Part shown: positions 1 through 8,142 of the stretch, one piece after another | How the letters are laid out: the number at the start of each line of letters is the position of its first letter | How positions within the stretch are numbered: the stretch's first letter is position 1 | Assembly (NCBI GenBank): GCA_035275065.1 | Contig: DATENM010000028.1 | Location: 103,893 to 167,892, forward strand | DNA: 64,000 nt | Direction: 5' to 3' | From: Blastocatellia bacterium | GTDB taxonomy: Bacteria > Acidobacteriota > Blastocatellia > UBA7656 | Notes under the pieces: model-generated | Told to the model about the DNA's origin: nothing | The model's input: the letters and a program-made list of their open reading frames with translations, nothing else | Databases searched by the model: none | Program-made: the position numbers and the translations under genes

Positions 1-955
1 CCACCATCGCGTTTGTGATCTTGTCGATGAAGGCATAGACCTCCTGTTCGCTCCTTCCGGCAATCGACATCTCGTTGGCCAGGATGACTTGCGCAATCGA
101 CAAGTTGTTTTTCTCGGCGTGTTGCCGCAATTCCGTCATCGTCGAGAACGGGTACTTGGGCGGGTTTTTCTTGGGAGGCGTGTAGCCTTTCCACTCGATG
201 AATCCGCCGCCCACTGAGTAGTACTCCTGCTCGAGCAGCACCTCGGTTCCGGCCAGGAGTTTGGCCGTCATGGTGTTCGGATGTGGGAAGTCGCCTTTGG
301 GGGCGTCGTAGATGATGTCCTTCAGGCTCACATTAAAGGTCGTGGTGCCGAGCTTCACAGGAAACGTCTGGTCAGGGTTGTCGCGGAGGCTATCGAGAAA
401 TGCGGGATCGATGGTTGCCGGTTCTTTCCCAATCACTCCTGCCAGCGAGGAGCGCTCCGTGCCGTGCCCTTTGCCTGTGGCGCTGAGGCTGCCGTAAAGG
501 TGAACTTTCAATCCTGTCGCCTTCGCGAGTTTGTCCGCGGGCAGTTTGGTACAGCGCTGGTAGAAATCGTAGGTGATGCGCATTGGGCCGATGGTGTGCG
601 AGCTCGAGGGGCCGGGTCCCACTTTGTAGAATTCGTCCAGCGTCGTCATCACAGGCCCCTTCGCTTGCTTCACGACATTCAGATTGGAATCCAGCTTCGT
701 CGGCGTCCCCGTGGCGATCAGCGGCGCCCCCGTGGCCCGCTCTGTTCTCTGCTGGGCGGAGATACTGTGCCCGGTAATCAATGCCGTCGCGCCGACCACG
801 GCGCTTCGCATCAAGAAAGTACGGCGATCCATACCATGTGGAATCTCTTGAGAAATCAGCTGGTCCGAGCGGCTAAGCGGATCTTGCTGATCGGCTTCCT
901 CTAAGCGCTCGCTTGCGCTGGGCTCATCATTAAGCATCTCGACTTCTTTAGACAT
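1..955 (-). CDS. Exported L-serine dehydratase (L-serine ammonia-lyase), 3' end cut by window
   Basis: The protein matches the iron-sulphur type L-serine dehydratase, which converts serine to pyruvate and ammonia. The family signature GPSSSHTIGPMR is at residues 115-126. Visible length is about 318 residues; the C-terminal part with the cluster cysteines lies outside the window. ATG 955 has a strong AAGGAGG site 7 bases upstream. The oddity is the N-terminus: residues 43-69 read DRRTFLMR followed by a hydrophobic stretch ending in SAQQ, which fits a twin-arginine signal with a long n-region. Known family members are cytoplasmic, so export is inferred from this signal. It lies 138 bases downstream of the DUF2950 gene with no promoter-like palindrome between, so it is probably the last gene of the DUF3300 operon. 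Confidence 0.85.
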   Translation of the reverse strand, partial: MSKEVEMLNDEPSASERLEEADQQDPLSRSDQLISQEIPHGMDRRTFLMRSAVVGATALITGHSISAQQRTERATGAPLIATGTPTKLDSNLNVVKQAKGPVMTTLDEFYKVGPGPSSSHTIGPMRITYDFYQRCTKLPADKLAKATGLKVHLYGSLSATGKGHGTERSSLAGVIGKEPATIDPAFLDSLRDNPDQTFPVKLGTTTFNVSLKDIIYDAPKGDFPHPNTMTAKLLAGTEVLLEQEYYSVGGGFIEWKGYTPPKKNPPKYPFSTMTELRQHAEKNNLSIAQVILANEMSIAGRSEQEVYAFIDKITNAMV

Positions 956-1093
956 GTCACTCCCTCCTTTTTCAGAAACGTGCTTAGTGGCGCGCGTCAC
1001 ATTCTGAAATTCCGGTTCTGGTCAGCATTTCCTCATCGCGAGCGGAGCTGGATTTGCGATGAACCAATCTCCTTCGCAGGGCAGGCGCGTCGG

Positions 1094-2083
1094 CTACGGC
1101 TCTTTGACAGGACTCCATGTCTTGTCCGGGTTGAAGAGTTCCATCTGCTTGAAGGCGGTTGCGGTATTCGGCCCGAAGTCCTTCTCATAGACGACGCCGT
1201 CGTGACTGACCATGAAGGTCTTGACGCCGGTGACGCCATACTGGGCGGGCGCGGCCACCAGCGCGAATCCGCCGATCATGACGCCTTTGACGACAAAATC
1301 CATTCGCCCCATCGGCGCAGCAGGCCCCTGCCCTTTAAGCACCTTGAACATGTAGCCGTGGAAAGGCTGCGGCTGACCCGTGTTCGTGTAGCCCTGTTGA
1401 ATGGCGCGGGCGGCATTCTCGCCTACGGGGCCGTCCCATGTGCCATCGGCGTTCTGCCAGGCCAGGCCGTCCTGTTTGCCGGGCGTGGCGATGATGCGCT
1501 GCGCGTATTCGTTGACGCCATAGCCTTCACGTTTCTTCAGCGCGTATTCATGCTGCGCCTCGACATAGCCGCGGCATATCTCAATGACATCCAGCTCGTT
1601 GCGGCCAACGCGACGGTAGAGGACTTCCTGGCGGCCTGCCTTCGAGTCGAAAGACCAATGGCCCGCCTGTCTGACGATGGGGACAGGGAATGGCCAGTTA
1701 TCCTTGCCGACGTTGAGAAACGCGCGGTTTGGGAGACGGCGATTCACAACCACATTCTTCTGCTCGCGCGCCAGCGCCGCAAAAGCCGTAGCCTGTTCGC
1801 GGTCGCGGGCCGCCTCGCCGGTCGAGATAATGTCATGGCCGTCAGGGCCGAGAATCGCTTCGAGTGCGGCGACATCATACTTTTCCGCCGCGTCAATGAG
1901 CGCGTCGGCGGCCTGTTGTGGTGTCGCAAACGTCCTGGCTTTCGCCGCCGCCTTCTTCGCAACCGTCTGTCCCGCCGCGACCAGCGCCAGCAGACACAGA
2001 AGGGTGATCAGGCTTCCGGCCCACAGGAGCCTTGAAAGAGCCGAATTCCGAGTTGACGATTTCATGTTGGTTCTCCGGTTCAT
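1094..2083 (-). CDS. DUF2950 family secreted protein
   Basis: The 329-residue product has an N-terminal signal peptide (hydrophobic stretch about residues 18-38). It is recognised as DUF2950 from the FATPQQAADALIDAAE opening, the central REGYGVNEYAQ segment and the C-terminal GVTGVKTFMVSHDGVVYEKDFGP block. The family has no established biochemical role; it often sits beside DUF3300, as here. ATG 2083 has AGGAGG 7 bases upstream and follows the DUF3300 stop by 5 bases, so the two genes are translationally close and surely cotranscribed. A second ATG at 2065 also has a weak site but is less likely. Periplasmic location is inferred. Confidence 0.85.
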   Translation of the reverse strand: MNRRTNMKSSTRNSALSRLLWAGSLITLLCLLALVAAGQTVAKKAAAKARTFATPQQAADALIDAAEKYDVAALEAILGPDGHDIISTGEAARDREQATAFAALAREQKNVVVNRRLPNRAFLNVGKDNWPFPVPIVRQAGHWSFDSKAGRQEVLYRRVGRNELDVIEICRGYVEAQHEYALKKREGYGVNEYAQRIIATPGKQDGLAWQNADGTWDGPVGENAARAIQQGYTNTGQPQPFHGYMFKVLKGQGPAAPMGRMDFVVKGVMIGGFALVAAPAQYGVTGVKTFMVSHDGVVYEKDFGPNTATAFKQMELFNPDKTWSPVKEP

Positions 2084-2088
2084 GTTCG

Positions 2089-3630
2089 TTACCTCCTGCG
2101 GCCGCCGCCGCCGCCTCTGGACCCACCCCCACCTCTCGACATGCCGCCGCCGCCGCGCGAGCCGCCGAAGCTGGAAGAACCGCGGCTGCTGCTGGCCCGC
2201 GCGCTTGAGCCGCTGAAGCCGCCGCCGCCGCCGAAGGCGCTGCGACTGCCGCCGCCGGAGCTGCGCGAAAGGTCACGGCTGCCGACGCGATCACCACCGC
2301 CGGATCGGCTACCCAGACCGCCACTACTGGAAGAGCGGTCACTCACGCCGGGGCGGTCACTGCCACGGCCTGAACTGCTGCGGTCAGTCATGCCCGCCGT
2401 GCGCGAACGGTCACTGGCCCCGCTTGTGCGCGACCGATCACCGGCCCCGCTTGTGCGCGAGCGGTCACTGACGCCTGCGCCAGCATTGCTGCGATCACCG
2501 CCGCGACTGCGGTCTGTGCGGTCACCTGCGATACCAGAGCGCGGGCCGTTATCTGTTCCGCCGAGGCGGCTGCGGTCGCTCACGCCCGGGCGTGAGCTGC
2601 TGAGGTTGCCGCCTTGCCGCCCGATCTGCTGCCGCGCATTTGACTGACGATTGCTCAGCGAATCGCCGCGCGCCGTGCCGCCATAGCGATTCGCCACCCT
2701 CTGGTTGGCGTAGGGAGCGCCGCCGCGGTGTGTCGGGTTGTGCTGCCATCGGTTACCATTGCCGATGTTGTTGCGGTTGCCGCCGTTGATGTTGCTGTTG
2801 CGGATGAAGTTATTATTGTTGTTGATGTTGATATTGTTGCCGCCCCAGCCGCAGTTCCATCCCCAACCGCCGCCGCCCCACGCCGCGCCCATCGCCCAGC
2901 CGACGCCGAACGAGATGGCGCTTGCGGCGACGATGCCCGCGGGGTATGACGGGTAGTAGATCGGCGGGTAGGGATAAACCGGCGGGCCATAGACGTAGGT
3001 CGGATCATAAGACGGCACATAGACCACCTGCGGGTCCGACTGTTCGATGACGATGACCGACTTGCTCTCAACCACCTGCGTCTCGACCTTCTGCTGCGGA
3101 GTGGTTTGCAGCGCGCCGGTGCCCTGCGCCTTCTGGCGCATCCGTTGAATGGCGTCCATCACGTCGCTCTGCTGCGCGAGGAAGGCGTTGCCGAGGTCGG
3201 TGGTCCATTGAAGATCATCGGCCAGCCGCTTGACGACATCCGGCAGCACCGCCATGGCCTGAATGCTGGGGTCCCAGGGCTGTTTCGCCGCCGCGTCCGC
3301 CAGCGCCTTCTCCTTCAGCCCTTTGTTTTTATCCAACCACTGCTGAAGCTGGACGATTTCCAGCGGATAAGTCGAGGCTACGAGCGTCTGGCTGAGCAGC
3401 GGGTCGGGGTAGAGCGCGATGGGGGCAACCAGCGAATCGAGCTGGTCGGGCGGAATCAGTGCCGCGTCCTGAGTCGCCACGTTTGTCGCCACGTTGACCG
3501 CCGGGGTCGCCGGCAGCGGCGCGCTCTTGGCGCAGCAGATTTGCCCCGGCGTCAGCAAAGCTGCGCATAAAATTGCGACCGAGTACCGGATGAATGCTCT
3601 AGAACCTGATCGAGTGCTTCCTCGTTTCAT
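2089..3630 (-). CDS. DUF3300 family secreted protein with Gly/Ser/Arg-rich tail
   Basis: The 513-residue product has a signal peptide, then a DUF3300 domain (about residues 55-250) with the typical LVAPIALYPDPLLSQTLVAST motif and the YVPSYDPTYVYGPP segment. It ends in about 250 residues of low complexity: an Asn-rich patch (about 265-300), repeated SDRSRTSG-like units (about 360-440), then Gly/Ser/Arg repeats to the end. Such tails suggest binding to nucleic acid, polysaccharide or cell surface, but no function is established. ATG 3630 has AAGGAGG 6 bases upstream. It is expressed with DUF2950 downstream, and probably with the small ORF upstream whose stop lies inside this gene. Confidence 0.85.
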   Translation of the reverse strand: MKRGSTRSGSRAFIRYSVAILCAALLTPGQICCAKSAPLPATPAVNVATNVATQDAALIPPDQLDSLVAPIALYPDPLLSQTLVASTYPLEIVQLQQWLDKNKGLKEKALADAAAKQPWDPSIQAMAVLPDVVKRLADDLQWTTDLGNAFLAQQSDVMDAIQRMRQKAQGTGALQTTPQQKVETQVVESKSVIVIEQSDPQVVYVPSYDPTYVYGPPVYPYPPIYYPSYPAGIVAASAISFGVGWAMGAAWGGGGWGWNCGWGGNNININNNNNFIRNSNINGGNRNNIGNGNRWQHNPTHRGGAPYANQRVANRYGGTARGDSLSNRQSNARQQIGRQGGNLSSSRPGVSDRSRLGGTDNGPRSGIAGDRTDRSRGGDRSNAGAGVSDRSRTSGAGDRSRTSGASDRSRTAGMTDRSSSGRGSDRPGVSDRSSSSGGLGSRSGGGDRVGSRDLSRSSGGGSRSAFGGGGGFSGSSARASSSRGSSSFGGSRGGGGMSRGGGGSRGGGGGRRR

Positions 3631-3853
3631 CTTGAACCTCCTTATGATTCCCGCCGGGCTGCTTCTCCGCCCGCCCGGGCCGCATCCTCAACGTGGCGAA
3701 GGATGCGCGATCCTGCGGCACTGTGACGCGCCTTGATGGTTGCGCTGCGCGGGTCGCGGGCGAAGTGGCCGGCGCGGAATCACGCAGCCAGTTTTTGCCC
3801 GGAAATATCATGTCGATTACTAAAATCGCCGCCACAACGAATGCGCGTCGCAT
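3599..3853 (-). CDS. Small 84-residue protein leading the DUF3300 operon
   Basis: The ORF starts at ATG 3853 with an AGAGG site 5 bases upstream and has an N-terminal hydrophobic segment (MRRAFVVAAILVIDMIF) that looks like a signal anchor. The rest is Arg/Pro-rich and unrecognised. It overlaps the DUF3300 start by 32 bases, which would couple their translation. It is the first reading frame behind the promoter at 4064-4109. It may be a real small exported peptide or a leader ORF; no homology is claimed. Confidence 0.4.
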   Translation of the reverse strand: MRRAFVVAAILVIDMIFPGKNWLRDSAPATSPATRAAQPSRRVTVPQDRASFATLRMRPGRAEKQPGGNHKEVQDETRKHSIRF

Positions 3854-4063
3854 AGTATCCTCTCGTCTAGCTCTCGACCAGCGAGGGCTCGACCGTTATC
3901 CACCTGTCCATTTCATATCCTCGTAGAACGGGGGGGCACCTGGAGACTTAGGCGACGGCTGATGCCCGTTCTCATCGCTGCTCGGCGTCGAAGGCGGCTG
4001 TACGCTGCGCCCGACTCTGCTGGCGAGGCCGTTGCCGGGGCCGTTTAACTGTGCCCCAGCTAC

Positions 4064-4109
4064 ATTGTATGGAGTGTCAACCCGAGTCAGTAACTGTCAG
4101 AATTAACAG
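4064..4109 (-). promoter_or_regulatory. Regulon promoter for the DUF3300-DUF2950-serine dehydratase operon
   Basis: Read on the minus strand, the 16-mer CTGTTAATTCTGACAG (4094-4109) is followed by 24 bases and a TACAAT -10 box (4064-4069). It shares its layout with five other sites in the first 12 kb; the others have 23 bases. The palindrome overlaps the stop codon of the upstream gene. The leader from the -10 box to ATG 3853 is about 210 bases and has no other recognised feature. Confidence 0.75.
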
Positions 4110-4606
4110 CTAGACCAGAAAGAATTGACTAGAGCGGTTTTCAATCGGGTATGGCAAACGCAATCGCAAATCGCTCCGGTGCGGTCAGTATTTTGTTGAG
4201 CGGCGCCACTGGCGCGCGCTTTTTCCGACGCCCTCATCTGCGGCCTGGCTGCGACGGTGGGGGCTCCCGATGCCCCCGCAGGGGCCTTTGGCTTGGCATC
4301 GGGAGCCGTGGAGGGAACAGCCCCAGTAAGACGCGACTCTAAAGTGGTCACGCGTTCCTGGAGATTTCGAGTGAGCTGCAACAGCTCGAAGCACTCGCTG
4401 TCGGTGAGGGACGCTGTGTCGTTCGCGGATTCGGTCGCGCAGCCAGCTTCGACGGGCGCTCGATGGTCGGCGGTCGCCGGCTGAGCCAGGCCGAGCGCGG
4501 GGATCATTGGCGATATGAAAAAAAAGGCGGCACCGAGCAACGACCGTTGATGCCGCCCCGAGGGTTCGCGCAATGACAGACAATCGATTGCCATTTCAGT
4601 CTTCAT
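4103..4606 (-). CDS. Hypothetical secreted protein downstream of glutaminase
   Basis: Not recognised. From ATG 4606 the product is about 167 residues, with a hydrophobic segment (about 22-42: LLGAAFFFISPMIPALGLAQP) that looks like a signal sequence. A short predicted coiled coil follows around LLQLTRNLQERVTTLESRL, then an Ala/Pro/Lys-rich tail ending in a cysteine-rich CDCVCH segment. A TTG start at 4648, overlapping the glutaminase stop, is also possible and would imply translational coupling. It is the third gene of the porin-glutaminase unit and its stop lies inside the next regulon palindrome. Confidence 0.55.
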   Translation of the reverse strand: MKTEMAIDCLSLREPSGRHQRSLLGAAFFFISPMIPALGLAQPATADHRAPVEAGCATESANDTASLTDSECFELLQLTRNLQERVTTLESRLTGAVPSTAPDAKPKAPAGASGAPTVAARPQMRASEKARASGAAQQNTDRTGAICDCVCHTRLKTALVNSFWSSC

Positions 4607-4644
4607 TCCCGGAATCGGGATTTGTCCTCTGAACTGGTAACGGG

Positions 4645-5712
4645 TCAAGGTTGAACCGTCCTTTTCATACCCACCGGACGCGGAGAGAACACATTGTAAT
4701 CCAGCTTACTGACGATGTACTCAATGACCTTCTGCGCTTTGACGCTGTTGCCGGCTTCGTCCAGCCGCGGCGCGAAGCCGGCGATGGCGCCCTTGCCGGG
4801 GATCACCGCGACGATGCCGCCGCCGACGCCGCTCTTGGCCGGCAAGCCGAGGCGCCAGGTCCAGCCGCCTGAAGCGTCATAAAGCCCCATCATCGTCGAA
4901 AGAATGTAGGGAATGTCCTGGCGCTTGATTACCTGCTCGCCCGTCCTGGGATTGACGCCGTTGTTCGCCAGCGTCGCGCCCATGCGCGCCAACTGCTCGG
5001 CGTTCACCCCGACCGAGCATTGCCTGGTGTACACGTCGACCGACTCGAAGGGATCGGCGTAGATGCGCTCGTACTTGGCCAGCAGCATCGCCAGCGCCTT
5101 GCTGCCGGCGTTGGTCGCCGCTTCCGACTTGTAGACATCCTCGATGAGCGACAGGTTGTCGCCGGCGGCTCGGCAATAGAAGGCGAGTATCTTGTTCCAC
5201 TTCTCGTCGGCGTTCTTGCCGGAGATCAAACTGGTCGTGGCGATGGCACCGGCATTAACCAGCGCATTGCCGATGTGCGTCGGCATGTCGACGACGGCCA
5301 GCGCCGAGTTGAAGGCGCGGCCCGTCGGCTCAGAGCCGACCCGATGAATGACCTTGTCAGAGCCGAGCTCTTCTATCGCCAGGGCAAGCGTGAAGACCTT
5401 CGAGATCGATTGGATGGGGAAGGCGTAATTCACGTCGCCGAGCGTGAAAACCTGGTTGTCGGTCGTCACCACGGCGATGCCAAACAGCCTGGAATCAACC
5501 TGCGCGAGGTAAGGGATGTAGTCGGCGTTCTTGCCGCTCGTATCGCTCTTGAACTTTTCGTAAGCCTCGCGCACCGCCATCTCAACCCGGTCGCGTCGGG
5601 GAGCGACCGGGTTGATTTTTTGCCCCGGCGTGGAAAGCGGGGCAAAGGCGGAATTCACCGCGATGAGCAACGCCACCAGAAGCCTGTTTGTGCGCCTTCT
5701 TGTTGCTGACAT
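4645..5712 (-). CDS. glsA: Secreted glutaminase (serine beta-lactamase-like fold)
   Basis: The 355-residue protein belongs to the glutaminase A family, which hydrolyses glutamine to glutamate and ammonia. The catalytic Ser-x-x-Lys is visible as S102-I-S-K105 in FPIQSISKVF. The conserved blocks NALVNAGAI, YTRQCSV and a Gly-rich SGVGGGIVAVIPG near residue 300 are also present. Enterobacterial and Bacillus homologues are about 310 residues and cytoplasmic. This one has an extra N-terminus (about residues 8-28, hydrophobic after an Arg cluster) that looks like a signal peptide, so a periplasmic enzyme is inferred. It lies 62 bases after a DcaP-like porin on the same strand, which suggests the porin supplies substrate or releases product. 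Confidence 0.92.
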   Translation of the reverse strand: MSATRRRTNRLLVALLIAVNSAFAPLSTPGQKINPVAPRRDRVEMAVREAYEKFKSDTSGKNADYIPYLAQVDSRLFGIAVVTTDNQVFTLGDVNYAFPIQSISKVFTLALAIEELGSDKVIHRVGSEPTGRAFNSALAVVDMPTHIGNALVNAGAIATTSLISGKNADEKWNKILAFYCRAAGDNLSLIEDVYKSEAATNAGSKALAMLLAKYERIYADPFESVDVYTRQCSVGVNAEQLARMGATLANNGVNPRTGEQVIKRQDIPYILSTMMGLYDASGGWTWRLGLPAKSGVGGGIVAVIPGKGAIAGFAPRLDEAGNSVKAQKVIEYIVSKLDYNVFSPRPVGMKRTVQP

Positions 5713-5774
5713 GATGCTGCCTCGTGAGCCCTGTCTATTGACTCAACAGGTCGCTCGCCGTTTACTCGCTGGCT

Positions 5775-7220
5775 TCAAAAGCTGAAGGCTTTCGCAAAGT
5801 TGTATTTGAACGAGAACTGGATGCGGTAATCGTTCGCGGCGAAGCCGTCGCTAAAGTTTTCGCGCCGGCCATACTGAAACTCGCCGCCCACCATGACGTT
5901 GTCGTAGGGGTAGAAGAGCAGGTTGCCGAGCGCATAGTGACCGCGATGATAGGCATTGGCCGCTTGCCCGTCGGAGTTCTCAATGTTGATCATCGAATAG
6001 CCGAGGGCGCTGCTGAAGCGCTTGCTCCAGGTGTGATCCAGGAACGTTGATAGGCCAAACACCGGCAGGGCGACGCCTTTAATAGGCCGCGTTGGGTCCA
6101 ACGGGTTGAGCCGCTTGATACCGATGTCAACCGGCGCGTCATTCATGTAGTTTTCAATCCCTTCACCATAAGTAACCTGGAAGCGGCCGACGTCGTTCTT
6201 GCCAAATTTGGGGGCTGAGCTGACAGAGACTCCCCAGCCGACGGCGCTGCCGCTGAAATCAAACTGGTCGTTGGTTATGTCTACCCATCTGATCCTTCTG
6301 ACGATTCCAGCCAACTGCACATGTCCCCAGTCGCGCGTGAAGCGCACGTTACCTGTGAGATCGGGCAAGTCGAACTTGGGCCGGATGCCTTGTAACTCGA
6401 TGCGGTCTGCGAACACCCCCTGATCGCCGCTGGCACCCGGACGCTCGAGGGCGAGGGTCACGGAGTTGTTGCCTTTGAGCGGCATCCAACGAAGCTGTAT
6501 GTTGCGGAACCAGACCAACCCGTTCGGGCCCCAGTATTCGAGCGAGTTCGGGTAAGCATCGGTGTCCCCGAAGACGGTCCAGTACTGACCGGCGCCGAAG
6601 TGCCCCAGTTCGCCATAGGCGTGGCGCAGGCGGAAGGTCGTTTGCCCCGCATCAACGCCGCTGCCGAATAGCTCAAACTCGAAGGTCGTCTTTAACTCGC
6701 CCAGCGGGGTCGCCGTGGTTGATTTGACCCCCAGGCGACTCTGCCTGACGCCGAAATAGGTCTTGCCATCGGGGGCGAACTCATCTTTGAAGGATGGCAA
6801 CTTTGTGATACGAAGCGTGTCGAACCAATCGGGATGGATCTGTTTGAACTCGTAGCCCATGTCGAGCATTGCGAATCCGTAAACCTGAAAGCTGTTCTCC
6901 GTTCCCTTATCCTGGCCTTTATTGCTGTTATTGCTGTTTGCCGGGGGCGGCTCGGTTGCCGGCGGGGTGACCGGCGGAGTGGGCCTGGCAACGGCGGGGG
7001 CGATATGTGGCTGCTCAATCTCGGATAATTGCGATTTTAACTCCTGAACGGTTTGCTCCAACTGCTTGAGCCGGTCTTTTAGTTGTTGAACTTCCTCGCT
7101 CGCCTTTTGCGGTTCCTGGGTCTGTGCGGCGACCGATTGCACCGCGAATGCCAGCAGCGCAATGATCGTAAAGGTGCCGCCAGCTAATAACACACTGCGC
7201 AATAGACGAGCTAATTCCAT
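5775..7220 (-). CDS. DcaP-like outer-membrane porin
   Basis: The 481-residue product starts at ATG 7220 with an AGGGAGGAAG site. A signal peptide ends near VAAQT (residue 34), followed by a heptad coiled coil (about 39-70, EEVQQLKDRLKQLEQTVQELK), a Pro/Thr/Asn linker, and a beta-barrel domain from about residue 120. The barrel has aromatic-rich strands and ends in a terminal Phe (KAFSF), as is usual for outer-membrane proteins. The coiled-coil-plus-barrel layout matches DcaP-type trimeric porins, known to pass dicarboxylates. The longer ORF back to 7424 crosses the promoter palindrome and is not used. It is the first gene of the glutaminase operon. Confidence 0.8.
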   Translation of the reverse strand: MELARLLRSVLLAGGTFTIIALLAFAVQSVAAQTQEPQKASEEVQQLKDRLKQLEQTVQELKSQLSEIEQPHIAPAVARPTPPVTPPATEPPPANSNNSNKGQDKGTENSFQVYGFAMLDMGYEFKQIHPDWFDTLRITKLPSFKDEFAPDGKTYFGVRQSRLGVKSTTATPLGELKTTFEFELFGSGVDAGQTTFRLRHAYGELGHFGAGQYWTVFGDTDAYPNSLEYWGPNGLVWFRNIQLRWMPLKGNNSVTLALERPGASGDQGVFADRIELQGIRPKFDLPDLTGNVRFTRDWGHVQLAGIVRRIRWVDITNDQFDFSGSAVGWGVSVSSAPKFGKNDVGRFQVTYGEGIENYMNDAPVDIGIKRLNPLDPTRPIKGVALPVFGLSTFLDHTWSKRFSSALGYSMINIENSDGQAANAYHRGHYALGNLLFYPYDNVMVGGEFQYGRRENFSDGFAANDYRIQFSFKYNFAKAFSF

Positions 7221-7270
7221 ACTTCCTCCCTGGGTGCCATCCGCTAGATGGCTCGAAATCATCGGGGATG

Positions 7271-7315
7271 AGTGTAAGGTGATCGCGCAAGACGCGTAAC
7301 TGTCAAAACTGACAG
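7271..7315 (-). promoter_or_regulatory. Regulon promoter for the porin-glutaminase operon
   Basis: On the minus strand the palindrome CTGTCAGTTTTGACAG (7300-7315) is perfect in both half-sites. It is followed by exactly 23 bases and TACACT (7271-7276). The leader to ATG 7220 is about 45 bases. Confidence 0.8.
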
Positions 7316-7378
7316 GCGGCGCCTGAAAATAACCGGGGATGATGGGCGGGATTAAATCGCTCACATTTGTGCGGGGAT

Positions 7379-7453
7379 CAGCGAACGAAAAAAACCGACG
7401 CCAGCTCTCGCTCAGATGTTGCACGAGAGATGATGTCGGTTTTTCGTTCGCTG
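7379..7453. terminator. Long inverted repeat, probable terminator
   Basis: Arms of about 19-20 bp (AGCGAACGAAAAAAACCGAC and its complement) enclose a 35-base loop with its own CTCTCG/CGAGAG stem. The hairpin lies just past the stop of the gene ending at 7484. The A/T run inside the arms could serve termination in either direction and insulate it from the porin promoter. Confidence 0.6.
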
Positions 7454-7483
7454 GCTCTTCAGCCGTTAAAGGACGGGGATTTC

Positions 7484-7861
7484 TTATGACGCGTCCGGTA
7501 CGCCCGTTGAATCGAAGACAAGCACTTTGCTGCTGAACACCAGCCGCTTCAGGACTCTTGTGTTGTCGGGCAAGCTAGACATCTCAATCTTGCGGTCCGG
7601 ACTTTTTTCAAGAACGAGCCGGGCCGGAGCTGTGGCTACGGTCTTTCCTCCTTTAATGAAACTGACCTCTACGACAGGCCCGTCCCCAGTCCAAGCGACG
7701 TGGTAGAGGCCGGGTTTCAACACCACATTGCCGACCATTATTGGATACTCGAAGCTGATCTCTTTACTGGTGGCGAACGCCGGTGCGGCGAGCGTCAGTA
7801 GCGACGAAAGCATCGCCGACAGCACCAGCGACAACAGTATTACTCTATGTTTCGTTCTCAC
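7484..7861 (-). CDS. Hypothetical secreted 125-residue protein
   Basis: A GTG start at 7861 is chosen because AAGGAGG stands 8 bases upstream; an ORF extension to 7933 lacks a site and crosses the -10 region. The product has a signal peptide (VILLSLVLSAMLSSLLTLAAPAFA) and a small beta-rich mature domain, with segments such as VGNVVLKPGLYHVAW and VEVSFIKGGKTVATAPARLV. It resembles small secreted proteins common in acidobacteria, but no function is known. It is monocistronic, between its own regulon promoter and a long hairpin. Confidence 0.7.
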   Translation of the reverse strand: MRTKHRVILLSLVLSAMLSSLLTLAAPAFATSKEISFEYPIMVGNVVLKPGLYHVAWTGDGPVVEVSFIKGGKTVATAPARLVLEKSPDRKIEMSSLPDNTRVLKRLVFSSKVLVFDSTGVPDAS

Positions 7862-7959
7862 GTAATTTTCCTCCTTGAAGTCTCGTTTCAGGCCAATCGA
7901 CAGACGCCTGGCAAGATCGCTCTTGTCAATCAAGGCATCTTTTGTTCTGACTCATGACT

Positions 7960-8004
7960 ATGGTATTCGGTCGCCGGGCGGAGCATAACTGGAAGTTTTG
8001 ACAG
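7960..8004 (-). promoter_or_regulatory. Regulon promoter for the 125-residue secreted protein
   Basis: On the minus strand the 16-mer CTGTCAAAACTTCCAG (7989-8004) has one perfect and one degenerate half-site. It is followed by 23 bases and TACCAT (7960-7965), the same geometry as the other five. Confidence 0.65.
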
Positions 8005-8060
8005 GGCGAGGAAAAAGCGACCGTGTGCAGGCGAGATGCGATATCTAAAACGCCGCGGAT

Positions 8061-8110
8061 AACCGATTAGGTCGCGCCGTGGGGGATTGCACGGCACGAC
8101 CTAATCGGTT
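8061..8110. terminator. 20-bp-arm inverted repeat between two transcription units
   Basis: AACCGATTAGGTCG and its complement, extended past one mismatch to GCCGT/ACGGC, enclose a 10-base loop. It lies 33 bases past the stop of the DUF892 gene and just before the next regulon promoter. It has no U-run, so factor-independent termination is uncertain; it may also be a protein-binding or RNA-end structure. Confidence 0.5.
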
Positions 8111-8142
8111 GACTGGCTCAGGTGGGTTCGTTGGAGGCACAG

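Noticed and set aside
281..904. 207-residue plus-strand frame at the window start
   Set aside because: It is the shadow of the serine dehydratase gene on the opposite strand, which has clear family motifs and a ribosome site.
2141..2647. Pro-rich 168-residue plus-strand frame
   Set aside because: Antisense of the low-complexity Gly/Arg/Ser tail of the DUF3300 protein.
7205..7320. Sigma-54 promoter for the porin operon
   Set aside because: A TGGCAC string is present near 7240 but no GC element follows at the required 10-base distance; the palindrome/-10 layout shared by six promoters is a better explanation.
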